Assembly (NCBI GenBank): GCA_943737045.1
Contig: CALSFV010000228.1
Span: 248,001 to 312,000 of the forward strand
From: Parapristionchus giblindavisi
Lineage: Eukaryota > Nematoda > Chromadorea > Rhabditida > Diplogasteridae
DNA: 64,000 nucleotides
Direction: 5' to 3'
In this document: positions 39,101-51,900 of the stretch, piece after piece
Layout of the letters: every line of letters starts with the position of its first letter
Numbering within the stretch: position 1 is the stretch's first letter
Notes under the pieces: model-generated
Seen by the model: only the letters and a program-made list of their open reading frames with translations
What the model was told of the DNA's origin: nothing
Database searches by the model: none
Position numbers and translations under genes: made by a program

Positions 39101-42100
39101 ATGAATCAGAGAAGCAGTTTAACGGAAAAAATCTTTGTAGGGTCCATGAAGAACAATTTCGAAGGAAACTCGCTTTCGAATTCTCCACTACTTCAGGTAT
39201 AAACATGTCTACAGTAACACCATAAACAATATTGAACTATTGCATGAAATTTCATGATCCCTTCGTATTTCTTACTAAGAGAGATCCAATGGTGAAAATC
39301 CTGTAGCTTCACCTGAATGAGAAAGACCAGTATATTATTGTCATTGGAGTCCCTACCAGCATAATGAGATGAGAGAAGAGACAAGAGCAAATGAGAGAAT
39401 ACGTGTGAAAAGAGTATTAGAATAATGCGACGAAAGCCAGAGCAAAAAGTAGCATAGCCATCATCATGCTATTACTGTTTTGTATAGAGAGAGATAAAGG
39501 AGAGGTGTCAATCGAAGGACAAATCATTTGGTTGAGATGATCAAGTAGAGCTAATTAGTGTATAAGAGAAGTAGAGATGGAAAGAGATTGATAGAACGAT
39601 CGCCTCCCCTACATTCATTCATTCATTCACTTACTCTCTACTATCACCTTGAACGACACACGACAACTAACTCTCTATCGCTTCCACCACCCCCACTTCT
39701 TCCATTCATTATTAATGTCCATACCATCTCTTCATGTATCTTCAAACCATGAGATACCAATACTTTGGTACCTTACTATTCCACGCGGTCAGTAAAGAAA
39801 TGATTTGCATGCAGAAGGTGCAATAGACCACTTTTGCATATTCAGGTGTGGGTGCAACGGCGGAGTTCTCAAAGCTCAATGATCTCCTCCAAGCAACTGA
39901 CTTTGTTAATATCAAGATGCCCACCAAGTACGCTATCATGGAAGATTTGGAAACATGCGAGGTACTATATCATCCAATCCTTATCTTTTGGTAACCTACT
40001 TCCTTCTCTAAGATCAGCATAACTCATGTCGCGCCTGACTTTCGCTATCTATATCATAAAGTTCTATTCAAATGTTCCCACACAGTTCTTTTTTTCCATG
40101 ATCCCATGTCCAGTTGACGTGTCCGATAGAGAAAGAAATCAGCTGATTTACGACAATGCATGTCTATAAAAAGGTTCAGCCCATGCTCGCATTCGTTTCG
40201 GGATACATTCATTTGTTCAGCTGTAGAGAGTTACGTGAGGGCGAAGAGTGAAGAAGAAGAAGAATGAGAGAGATTCAATAGAGGAATCCTTAAATTCCAT
40301 TCCAATCATCTCATCGCTGCGCTACATTATTGTATTATTTTTTTCCTATGGATGTCTACATTAGCTTTCAACTGCTTTAATCCCTCCTGTGTAGTGTTGC
40401 TTGTGATCATCCATTGGATTATAATCTGACTAATGTTAGATGTCTGAATGTTAGATATTATCTTCTTCTTCGCATCTTTCCAACCATAGTATACATGCTA
40501 TAGTAGCTTTCGCTCTCTTAAGGCAGCAGCAATGCAGCCGAAGAATGTGGCATATCCTGAGAAACCACAATTAACGGGAGACATTGCTATCCTCCAATCG
40601 TTTGATGCCAGTGAATATCTTGTGCGACATCCGTCAGATAGCGCCCACAGACCTGATGAGGTAAAGTACGCATTTTCTGACTGATTTTAACCATTTATGA
40701 TGTTCTAGGTGCGTGGTGGTCCCAAAGATGCTCTTCTCGTTTTCTGTGCCCAATCAAGCACACTTCTCTATCAAGAAGCATTCATTGCTGCCTATCGAAG
40801 TTTTATGCCTTCTGATGAAGTTATTCAGAAACTCATCACAAGGTTGCCTCAAGTCCAGGAGTTCAGAATTAATTAAGGATTCTCTTCAGATATCTTTACA
40901 TGGAGACAAAGAACCAGGCCGATTCGATCAAACAATCACATATGACATTCTCTCTTCTCGTGCGAATCACTGATGAACTATGTTCCAAGTGAGAATGGCG
41001 CCATATAACAGCTATTCATTAATCAAACCATTTCAGTGAAATCGATGACAATGTAATCCGTAGCATAACAGCCTTTGTCTACCACCTGATCAGAAACGAA
41101 AACATCAATCTTGCCAGAATCCTAAGGTAATATATTCCGTCATGTTGCCGAAATCTATATGAAAAATACTTTAAGAAAACGTTTATTGGATCGAATCGAT
41201 CGTCTCAATATCTGCAAGCAACCAGCTCCGCCAGTGTCCATTCTTCCTGATGTCACCTCAAGGAAGAAGTATTCGTTTTTCCGAACCAGGCATGCTTCTC
41301 TAACAACTTCTCCTCTAATATTAACCCTAATATACACAAATCAATCCCTACCCTCTTCTTTCACTTCGCTGTCGGCTTGGTGTTACTTTGGAACTGCGTA
41401 CCTATCGTACTTACTTTATTGTCGTTCCAGGGCGGATACGATTTATGACTTCAAGAGTACGATAATGGCCCAACAAATCACGATGATTGATGCGAGTTTA
41501 TTCGAAAAGATTGAGGTGATTATCTCATTATCGATCTATTCATATAATGACAACTTGCACCGATATAGCTAATTTTCACATCTCTCACGGCCCATTTGCT
41601 CTCTTAATATCCCAGTTTTCGAAAAGGTTTATGTACTTAACAAAAATTGTACCTGAATTCAGCCAGCCGAACTTCTATGGTGGGCAGAGGAACAGAATGA
41701 AAAGAAAAGTCCTAATCTAGCCAGATTCACAGAACACTTCAATAAGGTACCGGTTACTGTAGTCGTTTGATAACATTTCGGGTGGTCTTTTTATCCCTTT
41801 TTGTGCCCTCGAGGCTTTACGAGTCGTGTGAATTATCGTTCTTGTAGATCTCATATTGGGTTCGAACTCTCATAATCACGAGGAAAGATCAGAGAGAACG
41901 AGAAAGAATGGCATCAAAGCTCATTAAGATTATGAAGGTAATATTTTTGTGTCATCTTTTTTCTCCGTTTATAATCCTTTAGTATACCCATTCAGCAACT
42001 CCGACGTATTGGAAATCTTCATTCATATCTTGCAATTCTCTCTGCTCTAGAATCAGGCCCCATCAGAAGACTTGACTGGTAATTTACTATATCATAACTT

Positions 42101-42821
42101 ATTTTGCAAAGCAGAACATGCATGTTCGTACAAAAAAGTCATGTTTGCGTTTGATTTGAAATGGAGAAACAAGCAAGACGCACGAACCATGTTTTAGGCC
42201 CAAGAGTGTCGTCGAACAGCTAAACCAACACTCGGATGTCATGGATTCTACGTTTTCCTTCAAAAAGTATCGAACCCTTTTAACGGATACCGCTCCTCCG
42301 TGCATTCCCTACATGTAAGTAGTATGGATAGGTATAATAGGAAAGGAGTGAGGATTGTTCGTTGAAAGTGATAGGGAACGAGATGAAATCGAATTAGCGA
42401 ATGATTGTGACAGAGCTAACCACCCATTCTCTCTCATTCATTTCAGCGGTCTGGTACTACAGGATCTGACCTTTGTGCATGTAGGAAATCAACAATTCCT
42501 TACAAAAGATCAGGTGATAAATAATTGGATAATCTAATTAATCTATTATATTGTGTAGGTCGGAGAGAGGGAGAACCTCATCAATTACAACAAGATATGG
42601 CAGCAATATGCCGTGCTGGACAGCATGAGAAAATTCAGGCTATGGTATGGGATCCTGTACAGTACTCGATGTAGAATTATTGCAATTTCAGGAGTTACTC
42701 ATTCGACAAAGATGAGAGGATCATTCGATTCCTCAACAACTTCGATAAACATCTAAACGAGGAAGAGACATGGCAGATATCAGAACAGATCAAACCTCGT
42801 AGTTGGGGAAAGTCTGCCTAA
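33112..42821 (+). CDS. RAPGEF1: C3G/RAPGEF1-type Rap guanine-nucleotide exchange factor
   Basis: 28 exons chain in phase (first 33112-33198, last 42692-42821), giving about 960 aa, slightly shorter than vertebrate C3G. It loads GTP on Rap-type small GTPases downstream of Crk-like adaptors at adhesion sites. The N-terminus (exons 1-4) is helical. Exon 5 (36023-36214) holds a proline-rich stretch PPILRPKGKPPPLTER, a candidate SH3-binding site as in C3G. Exons 16-20 form the REM/RasGEF-N domain (GGPKDALLVFCAQSSTLLYQ, EAFIAAYRSFMPSDEVI). Exons 21-28 are the catalytic Cdc25 domain, with LLWWAEEQNEKKSPNLARF, SYWVRTLIITRK, LHSYLAILSALESGPIRRL, PPCIPYIGLVLQDLTFVHVG and the C3G-like ending EQIKPR. Introns at 35018 and 41290 start with GC. 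The boundary of exon 7 (~36.43-36.50 kb) and the 3' end of exon 20 are uncertain; the latter intron is a multiple of three and open. An acceptor 11 nt before the ATG suggests trans-splicing or a 5' non-coding exon. No C. elegans symbol is assigned. Confidence 0.93.
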
Positions 42822-43513
42822 ACTCTCCTCAAACTCAATATTCTCATCCACTTTATCATTATTATCCCTATTACTTATGCTTATACCCATCCAATCAATC
42901 TACTTGTGCCCAATCTTTCCAAATCCCATCTAAAACGACGATTAAACCTTTGACCAGGTAATATGCATAATAATCAAACCGCCTCAGCGTGTACTTCTTG
43001 CTTTTCTCTCTCTTCATTCATATGTGCAATTATGAAAGCTTTTTGTTCCTGTATTCTTTCCAATCCATATAAGTCATGATGTCTCTCGGTTTACCATTTA
43101 TGTTTCACCAGTTTTAATATGCATTGGGAGTTTTCATACGATCTCCAGTTAATATTCTCGCTCATAGATCCATTCAGAAGATATATTGATAAGAGCTGCA
43201 ATAGACTTTTTTGCTGATTTATTCACCCTTCACAGCACAAACATTTAGTGTTTTTCTTTCTTTTTTTCTTTTTTTTCTCGCCATTTCTTAATCCATTTCT
43301 ATTTCAGTTTGTATTTGTGAGATAAAGTTTTTCGTGTATCAGCTTTACGGATTTATACGTGTTTATCTTAATCATCCCGACGAATATAGATATTAAGTCG
43401 AAGTTCCGTCGGGAAAAATTGATATCAGGAATTGGAGGAGGGTATTAAGTGAGGGATGAGAAGAGAGAAGGGAGGATGAGAAGGTGTCTATAGCATTTTA
43501 TCTGGTCTATCTT
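42822..43513. other. 3' region of the Rap GEF and spacer
   Basis: AT-rich, with poly-T runs near 43.25 kb. It should include the Rap GEF 3' UTR. No further coding sequence recognised. Confidence 0.4.
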
Positions 43514-43873
43514 ATGTTAGCAACCACTACTCTCTCACCATCCAATATATCGACTATATTCAACCATATTAATATAAATGAACCTCCACAAGCATCAGTA
43601 AGAACGAGATTCTTTTATACTTATACTAATTATGTGTACTATGTTTGTAGCCCTTGCATCTTGTCGACTGTATGGCCATTGTTTTGCTTTTGCTGTTGGT
43701 TATTCTCTTGTGTTTGCTGTTCTTGGATGATCTGACATTGCGGAAAGTAAGTGAAATTGACGAAAGTGATTACGATTGAATTAGGATGAACCAATCATTG
43801 AAAATTTCTTCAGAGCAACAGAGTGTTCTCAACAAGAGAAGTCACTGAAGTCACCATTGCATTTATAGCTTGA
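43514..43873 (+). CDS. Small single-pass membrane protein (79 aa), hypothetical
   Basis: Three exons join in phase 0 at good splice sites: 43514-43597 (donor GTAAGA), 43651-43746 (acceptor TTTGTAG, donor GTAAGT) and 43814-43873 (acceptor CTTCAG, stop TGA). The 28-residue N-terminus carries NIS and the sequence MLATTTLSPSNIST; it has no signal peptide. Residues ~35-53 (MAIVLLLLLVILLCLLFL) form one clear membrane helix, followed by a short basic tail with RVFSTREVTEV. An outside-in single-span protein is likely. It resembles no family I can name. The regular splice sites and phase agreement are the main support, so the call is moderate. Confidence 0.5.
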
Positions 43874-44664
43874 CGAGTATATGCAATTTATTATTATTGT
43901 TATTTTGCAATTGTCCCAATATCGAAAATTAGAGAATTCTATAATAAAAAGTTGAATTATTAGACTAAAAGATGCCTAGAAGCTCCAAAGCTGACGAATA
44001 TCAATTGCTACCATTCAATTGAATAGCAAGTTTAGTCAAAAGAAACAACATGCCATCGGTATTTCTTCGTTGTTTATCTGTAACCCTTTTCCACCTAGAT
44101 AAATAATTCACCTCAATGTTTCTTTGTTGTGCGATGAAACCCTAGTCTTTACGTTCGATCTAAGTCAATGCACTGTAGATACGAGACCAGTTAAATGTCA
44201 TGTTGGCATGATTTACCATAGAACGTCTGTCAGTTATGGAGCTGTTAAGCGATATTTAGGTGAATCATATATGCAGATGGGATATGGGTAACTTATATAT
44301 ATATATGAAGTGTTCACGTCACCCAAATCAGAGGAATGAGCGAAGCAATGAAGAAATGAAAGATCGACTTGATAGAAGAGCGTCCTCGATTTCAACAAAA
44401 TAAGTTTGATCTGTCCGCAAACAGTCGAAACAAATATAAAGGTGTTCAAAAATGGAAAAGAAGCTGAGTAATACGAGAGATTTCTTTTCCATTCTATGTA
44501 CAGTCATTATCTTTTATTCATGGAATTGCATTCTCTATCACTATTATCGAATCGTATACAATTCTCATCTTTTCAATGGATTTCCATTGAATTTGAAGAG
44601 ATTGCCAGACAAATCATCAGTATAAAACGACAGTTCAGACCTCTTGTAGATATCATATCCCAAT
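43874..44664. other. Intergenic, no gene seen
   Basis: AT-rich spacer leading into the transthyretin-like gene. A short TA run lies near 44.30 kb. No additional feature supported. Confidence 0.4.
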
Positions 44665-45176
44665 ATGAAGTCTGTCGCACTTCTTCTTCTTATCTCAACC
44701 TTCGTTGGAGCCAAATGGATCTATCTTACGGTCATATAGGTATTTATTCTAAATCACTATTTCATCATTGTATTTCAGCTCGAAGGCAACGTCTCATGTA
44801 AATTTCCGGGAGTTCATACAATGGCAGTTCTGCTCAAAGAAGATAAACTCAATTATTCGGGTCCATTGATATCAAAAGTGGGTGAAATTATAATCAGTTA
44901 AAATTAAAATTGAATATTATAGGAAATCCCAATGGGACACTTCAGTGCTTATATGATGGGACTTGAATTCAATGAAACTGCGATGGATAGTATTAACCCT
45001 TATGTTAGGGTAAGTTCAATATCCCCATATACTGATGATAACATACTGTTTAGTGTCTACATAACTGTTCCGACGATGGAAGACTTACAACAATGGATTT
45101 TCGCTTTGTTCGTATCAAGGAGAATGTTACGATGACTTTCCCAAATTTCTGTATCCCCGGAAGTTGCGATGATTGA
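44665..45176 (+). CDS. Secreted transthyretin-like (TTL/TTR) family protein
   Basis: Four exons (44665-44730, 44779-44877, 44923-45009, 45054-45176) encode 124 aa. MKSVALLLLISTFVGA is a typical signal peptide. The mature part has the nematode TTL pattern: LEGNVSC near the start, VLLKEDKL in the first strand pair, GHFSAYMMG where the family has G-x-F-x-(L)-x-G, and INPYVRCLHNC matching the I-x-PY(L/V)-x-(I)-x-H-x-C signature. Four further residues of interest are the cysteines in HNC and FCIPGSCDD, which can pair as disulfides. TTL proteins are small beta-sandwich secreted proteins abundant in nematodes; known members act in apoptotic cell clearance or dendrite signalling, but a role for this one cannot be assigned. 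It is more diverged than most, with the usual first-Cys G-K-P turn replaced by KFPG. Confidence 0.8.
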
Positions 45177-46035
45177 TTATCTGTTAGATGGTGTCATTGA
45201 TTAATGTAACTATATAAAGATATCGTCCATAGCCGTTGAATGCTGCAATTCAAATCTTCTATGAGACATTGGCACAAAAATTCCCGATATTGATAAAGAA
45301 CATTACTTATTAACACTTGGTATTGCTAGAGTATTTTTTAAACTTTTTTTTGCTAGAGTATAATTACATATTTCGTTTATCCGTGTTTGAAACTCTATAA
45401 TACAAAGGCAGAATATTTTTTTTTGCATTTTCGTATCATTACATTTTAACATCGCCCGTGATACTTGTTATTATTTTGTAACTCCAAAACAGTTATTATG
45501 TACATCGGTAAAAACATCCAACAGTTGATTTCTCTATTGATTCAAAAGTGCTTCATGTTGTACATAAGGACCACTAATTCCCCACCCATCCGCTAAATTT
45601 TGTTCATTTTTTCTTAGAGTTACCGCGTTGGGGAACAATTGCGGGAATTCAAACACTGAAAAGTGAAGGGATGACTGTCCCTTTAACATCCTTTTTAAAT
45701 CAGCAGAAAATCGTAGTAGGAAAGTCAGAATTTGTATTCCCACACATTTTTCGCGCATGCGAATTAAGATTTCGAGTTTCCATTTTCAGGTATCCAGTTT
45801 ACTTTTTTAGATACTGGAAACTCATTATTTTCCATTTTCAACATTTTCAACTTTAGTGCGCCATGAGAAAACAATTGCATTACAGTATATACATTGCAGT
45901 ATATACATACACCACTTAAACTAGACTCATGTCTAACGTGAGTTAGAAGTGAGAATAATAAGTACACTTTCACCAAAGGGATAGATGAATGGTCGTTCTA
46001 ATTTCTTCCATATCTCTTATCCTTGCATAACTTCT
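45177..46035. other. Intergenic, AT-rich
   Basis: Contains T-rich runs and a small inverted repeat (GGTATCCAGTTTAC...AGATACTGG) near 45.79-45.82 kb. No gene recognised. Confidence 0.4.
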
Positions 46036-48300
46036 ATGTTACGCATTTGCATAGACATTCGAGGGCCTCATCTTTAAGTTTTGAAATACCAGAGTAGAAT
46101 CCAGTATGAAAAGAATAAAAGCAACTCACGCAAATCTCTCCCAATATTTTGTCCTGTGTAGATCTTTATTATATTAGTCATATAGTTACGTATCTCTTTT
46201 TCTATGTTCTATTACTATCAACACTTTCTCATATTATGGGGATAGAGAAAGAAACATACATGGGCCAAACAAACATAGAGGGGCCATTGATAAGTCATCG
46301 AGAGATAGCAACGAAAGACAGATTGGGCATAGAGATAGAGTGAGAGTGAAACTCTATATTAATGTACATTAGATGTCGATCGTAAAGTATTATTAGGTTG
46401 GAGCATTTGCTGACTTTTTGTGTTTCTTCACTTTTAAATGAACCTTTCCCTTGTCTGGACTGATGGTTAATTAATGTTTCTAGCGATTAATAAGCTGACT
46501 CAGCTTAAAATAAATTGTGTACGGTATGTAGATAATTTTTGTTATCTTTCTACATTCACAGTTTGTTGTCGAACATATTTGAGGTACTCCATCATAAAAT
46601 TAATTTAAAAAAAAACTAGGAACATAAAAAGAATAAATTGGTTGAAATAGAATTTCAAGGGCTTGAAACTGAAATTTCCAACAGCATACGAAATTTGTTT
46701 TCGTTTTTATTCCCACTATGGTTTGTCCGCTGCTCTTGTCAACTTTGGTGGATTCAATACTCAATTAAAAAATGGATCATCTTTTATTCCGATAGTCTCC
46801 AGATCCCAGAATGCTTCGGCTATGCTCCTTTCATCTTCCGTGAAATCTTTGTTTTGCATTGCTTGTTAGAGTCTTGATTCACGAATTGGTACTGTCCTCT
46901 GTATTCCTGTGATGATATCTCCTATTATCGTACCTATTACTTTCTTACCTGATGGTAATGCCCATTGATTTCATTTTATGAAATCCCAGAAGTAGTCTAT
47001 TCCAATTAGTATATCTGGTGCTCTCTTATCGAATTGCTGATTTCTCTCTGCTGAGAAGTCTTTCATCTTCTGCTGACAGTCTCTGTGGCCTGATAGGCGT
47101 TGTGAAGTTCGAACGTGTAAGATAAAAAGGTTCTTTATGCCCTCTGTGTACATTCTTGCTACAACTACGTCTACTTTCTTTTTTATTTCATTTGCGTTCC
47201 CAATGGGTAGATTGCGACTGTTTTCTGTTCTACTGATTCTAATTGGAGTTTGTTCTTGAAAGAGTCTGTCATGAAACTATGTTCAGCTCATAACAAATAT
47301 ATGTTACGAGTTGCATAGACATTCGAGCCCTCCATCTTAAAATATTAAAATATCAGAGTAAAATCCAGTATGAAAAGAATAAAAATAACCCACACTGATA
47401 CCTCTCATTAATTTGTCCTGTGTAGATGTATACTATATTATTCATAAAGTCACGTCTCTCTTTCTCTATGTTCTATCATTAACAATACTTTCTCATATTA
47501 TGGTGATAGAGAAACAAACATAGGGGGGCCATATTGATAAGTCATCGAAAGATAGCGAAGAATTACAGATTGGGCATAGAGATAGAGTGAGAGTGAGACT
47601 CTCAATGAATGTACATTAGATGTCGATCGTATTGTATTATTAGGTTGGTGCATTTGCTGACTTTTTTGTGTTTCTTCACTTTTAAATGCGCCTTTCCCTG
47701 CACTTTTCTGATGGATAATTAATGTTTCTAGCGATTAATAAGCTGACTCAGCTTAAAATAAATTGTGTACGGTATGTAGATAATTTTTTATCTTTCTACA
47801 TTCACAGTTTGTTCTCGAACATATGTGAGGTACTCCATCATAAAATTAATTAAAAAAAACTAGGAACACAAAAAGAATAAATTGGTTGAAATAGAATTTC
47901 AAGTGCTTGAAACTGAAATTTCCAACAGCATACGAAATTTGTATTCGTTTTTATTCCCACCATGGTTTGTCCGCTGCTCTTGTCAACTTTGGTGGATTCA
48001 ATACTCAATTAAAAAATGGATCATCTTTTATTCCGATAGTCTCCAGATCCCAGAATGCTTCGGCTATGCTCCTTTCATCTTCCGTGAAATCTTTGTTTTG
48101 CATTGCTTGTTAGAGTCTTGATTCACGAATTGGTACTGTCCTCTGTTTTCCTGTGATGATATCTCCAATTATCGTACCTATTACTTTCTTACCTGATGGT
48201 AATGCCCATTGATTTCATTTTATGAAATCCCAGAAGTAGATATGCTACGATTTGCATAGACATTCGAGGCATCCATCTTTAAATTTTGAAATATCAGAGT
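46036..48300 (-). mobile_element. Duplicated BEL/Pao retrotransposon remnant
   Basis: About 950 bp starting near 46040 recurs at about 47295-48238 with few differences; a third, 60-bp partial copy starts near 48240 with GCATAGACATTCGAG. Between the first two copies, on the minus strand, a decayed pol segment reads APDILIGIDYFWDFIK (46.97-47.04 kb) and, further along, GTIIGDIITGI and FWDLETIGIKDDPF (46.79-46.85 kb). The DILIG-DYFW and FW-LE-GI-D motifs are typical of BEL/Pao polyproteins between protease and reverse transcriptase. Stops interrupt the frame. The likely history is an internally deleted element whose repeated parts (perhaps LTRs plus adjacent internal DNA) were tandemly duplicated. 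Confidence 0.65.
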
Positions 48301-48375
48301 ATCAACGGTGTCGTATCAGAATCACATGGCGGTTCGAATAGTATATGTCACTAACCATAACTCTACGGGGATGAT
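48298..48375. repeat. Dispersed repeat related to 63416-63490
   Basis: ATCAACGGTGTC...GTATCAGA...TTCGAA(T/A)(A/G)GTATATGTCACTA(A/G)(C/T)CATA is shared between this site and 63416-63490 in the same orientation. It may mark the terminus of an unrecognised transposon family. Confidence 0.6.
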
Positions 48376-48423
48376 TGACCATTCCCTTGAAAGGCAATTT
48401 GAAGTACGTGGTGTGCGATAGGG

Positions 48424-48700
48424 TTGGCAATAACGCACTATTCATTGCGGGCCCGCAATGCGGTGTAAAATTATTGCGGGCCCGCAATGTCGAATTGAGC
48501 GGCGTGAAATCATTGCGGGCCCGCAATGATTTTACACCGCTCCATTCGACATTGTAACGTCCATTACATTGTCGAATTGAGCGGTGTGAAATCATTGCGG
48601 GCCCGCAATGATTTTACGCCGCTCAATTCGACATTGCGGGCCCGCAATAATTTTGCACCGCATTGCGGGCCCGCAACCACCGAATAGCCAACTCTAGTGT
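48424..48700. repeat. GC-rich nested palindrome, six copies of ATTGCGGGCCCGCAAT
   Basis: The self-complementary 16-mer ATTGCGGGCCCGCAAT occurs at 48444, 48473, 48512, 48593 and 48633, with a near-complete copy at 48662. Three copies lie on each side of a central dyad at about 48550-48570 (ATTGTAA...TTACAAT). The spacers (GTCGAATTGAGCGG, TGTAAAATTATTGCG and complements) are also mirrored, so the whole ~250 bp can fold into one long hairpin. The outer ends (GGTTGGCAATAACG and CGAATAGCCAACT) form weaker terminal inverted repeats. It encodes no protein. The composition is sharply GC-rich within AT-rich DNA. A MITE-like element is the best guess. Confidence 0.9.
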
Positions 48701-48952
48701 GCGAAGTACGTGTCTGTACAGTATATGACACTTAGCCAGACGGCTGTTAATGTGAGCAGTGCAAAATTGGAGGGCTTCAAAGCACTTAACAAAAAAGTCA
48801 GAAACTAGTGTACCAATCTAATATATTATTGTTGTTGTTTTTCGACTCCACTTCATTGTCAATATTCATCAACATCTTTTCCATTAACAATTGTTGTTTT
48901 TTATGAGAATCTATTTTAGATCGCTGTCGACGAATTCTCATATTGCATCAAA

Positions 48953-51900
48953 ATGGACTTCTATAAGATCAAGCTAATACTTTTAATGGCGTTATTACAT
49001 CTTCTCATATTTATACTTGCTGTGATAGGTACAGAAGTTTTATTCGTATGTTTAATATTTCATAACCAATTTTAGGATGTGTGATAGTTCCTTTGATGTT
49101 ATTCGCCATTGTATATACGTGGTATGAATACAACACAGATCCGATGGAAAATGACTGGGTATGTGTGAAAGGAAAGTGTGAGAAATATCTTTTAGAATTT
49201 TGAACGACAATATTTTTCGTCGATAGATATAGTTAAAATATGGTCGGAACAAAAAAACAAATCAGATGCTGGCATGCACTTTCCGATTTTGTATAATTAA
49301 TTTAATTTCATACATTCTAACACGCTGTGTGGGCGATGAAATAAGACGCCCCTGAAAGAGCCCCTAAATATGGCACGAAAATCCAAAATATGGCACGACC
49401 AATGAACGGACATAATATTATAATTTTGCCACAAACCTATGGCTATAACATTGCCTATTGCAATGGGTGAAGCAATCGATTAGGCAACGGATCACGAAAC
49501 GGTTGGGAGATGCCCCCCTTTTTTTTGGTAATAAAAGTTGTATCATTGTTATCATTAAGAGAGCACGTTATTCGGCTACCGTAATCGTCAGGAATCGCGA
49601 TTTTTTTTTCAGTCATCCCATGACCCGTGGATGGTTCATGGATGAGAATGACAGAGTCGATATATTCATGATGGCTAGAGACCAAATAGTATTTGTCATA
49701 ATATGAAGAGTGAGCCAACTTTTTTTCGGATTCCGAAACCCGAACTACCGTAATCTATCTACCGTACCCTATAGTATTGTTACGAAGTTCACGGTTTAAC
49801 CACCAGGCCGGTTTTTTATTGTAAAATTTATGAATAAAAAACCTTCAAATAGCTGAGCATTTTTAGGATTACCGTAATTAGGGCTACTGTAAGCGGAGCA
49901 CGGTAGTAATTTAAAATGCACGCACCGGAATTTTCAGTTAACTTCGAAAAAATATTATAAGGTATGGTAGTTAGATTATGGTAATTCGGGTCATGGCTGG
50001 GCGTAAAATAAAAATTGTACGGATCCGTAATAACGTATAATTTACGGTTTCGAAATCCGTAAAATTCCGTAAAATCCGTAAAATCCGTAAAATCAGTAAT
50101 GATCAACGCAAACATAAACAATGAAACAGCAAGTCAAAGGAAATGGAAAAGTGGGCCTGCGCTATCAATAATTAGTCGAAACAATAGCTACACGGTGTCC
50201 AAAAAGTAATGTTACACGGATAAAACCATGTATCTTTCTCAAAACCGATCATAGACAATTCAAACGAGGCACAGTATTTATCACTTACCACAGGAACATA
50301 ACAATGAGAAGAGAATGGACGATGGTAGCCACGGATCCTTTGGGGATCTTGAGATCATTTGCCATCTTCCTGATCGAGCGTTTGGCATTGCGATTGACTG
50401 TCTTTTCCACAATTTTCTGGTTCTTCTTGTCGACTGCGGTGTTGGGTCTACCCGATCTTGGATGGTCCATCACAGAGCCGAACTGCTTGAAACGGGAGAT
50501 GGTGCGGTAGATCGTCATTCGGGGAATATGAAGCTTATTGCTGATGGACGACGGAGTGCCTCCAAGGGTCCAAAGATCAATAATAGTTTGACGGAAGCGG
50601 TGCGGTCAAACCATGACTAGGAGATACGAATTAGTTGGTGTTTTGAACACATCAAATGGTATGCTCAAATGTGTTATAACAGGTTTTAACAGATCGTGCT
50701 ACAAGTTAATATTTTCGTGTTTCAAATTTATAACAATACTTTTTGGACACCTTGTATTCCTTGAGGATGATTCCAAAATGTTCAGGAGTCGACTATGTTT
50801 AGTACTTACTTAGTACTTAGATACTTAGACGTCCAGTTGTCGGCTGAGGGCGAAGCCCTTAGCGCTGGACACACGTCTTCCAAAGTGTGCGGTCTTGAGC
50901 GGTAGTTGACCTGTGTCGATGCGGGATATCGAGGCGTTTGAAGTAGTCGCTCCAGCGGGTGGCTGGGCGGCCGAGTGTCCTTTTCACGTCTCTTGGGTAC
51001 CATGTCGTGACCCTCGTCGTCCATCGATCGTCATTCCTCCTCATCACGTGTCCTGCCCATCGATGTTTCGCTCCCTTCGCGTATTCGACATCGTCTCGGA
51101 TCCCGGATTCTCTCCTCATATCGTCGCTCCGAAGTCCTTGCTCCCATTGGCTCCTTCTACTGTGTCCGAGCAGTGATCTCTCGATGGCACGTTGAGCTTT
51201 CGTGAGGGCGGTCATCTTTCCTTTGTTGTCGGCTCTATAGCAGAGGGCAGGGAGGACTGTCGAGTTGAAGAGGTGCGCGCACAGTTTTCTATCCTTCACC
51301 AATCTCGCTGCGTCTTTGATGGATCCGAATGCGGCCCATGCTGCGCTTCTTCTCCGTGCGAGTTCGGGTTTGAGGTCGAGGTCCATTGCGTGTCTGCGTC
51401 CGAGGTAAATGTAGCTGTCAGTCTCCTTGAGATCTGTTCCTTGTAGGTCGATTGGATCGGAGATGGCGAAGGAGTTTCGCATGACTTCGGTATTCGATCG
51501 GTTGATAAAAAAGAACCGTCATCACAGATCTCGTGCCCGCCATGTCTCGTCTGCATCGCCGAATGCTCGCGTGTTTTGCGTCGACCAGTTTGGTGTCCTT
51601 GTATCTTCTGAGAGATTCCGAGGTGGCGATTCGACAGAGCTTGTTGATCGTGGCCCTTTCGATGGGGGAGGACTGGGGGTCTTGCATGATTCTTGCTCGT
51701 TCTTTGAGAAGACTTCGGGATTTCTCATCGAATCTTCTCTCGATCCGTGTTGTGGGAGGAGCGGTTGCTAGGGCTGCACAGTGGAGAAGGCCTCGGACGA
51801 GTGCGTCATAGTCCTCGTTACGGTCAGGATGATCGGTCCAATCGTGTATCCCGATTGACAGGTCGAGGAGTTCTTTGTTGTAGACTGCCGCGGGATTAGG

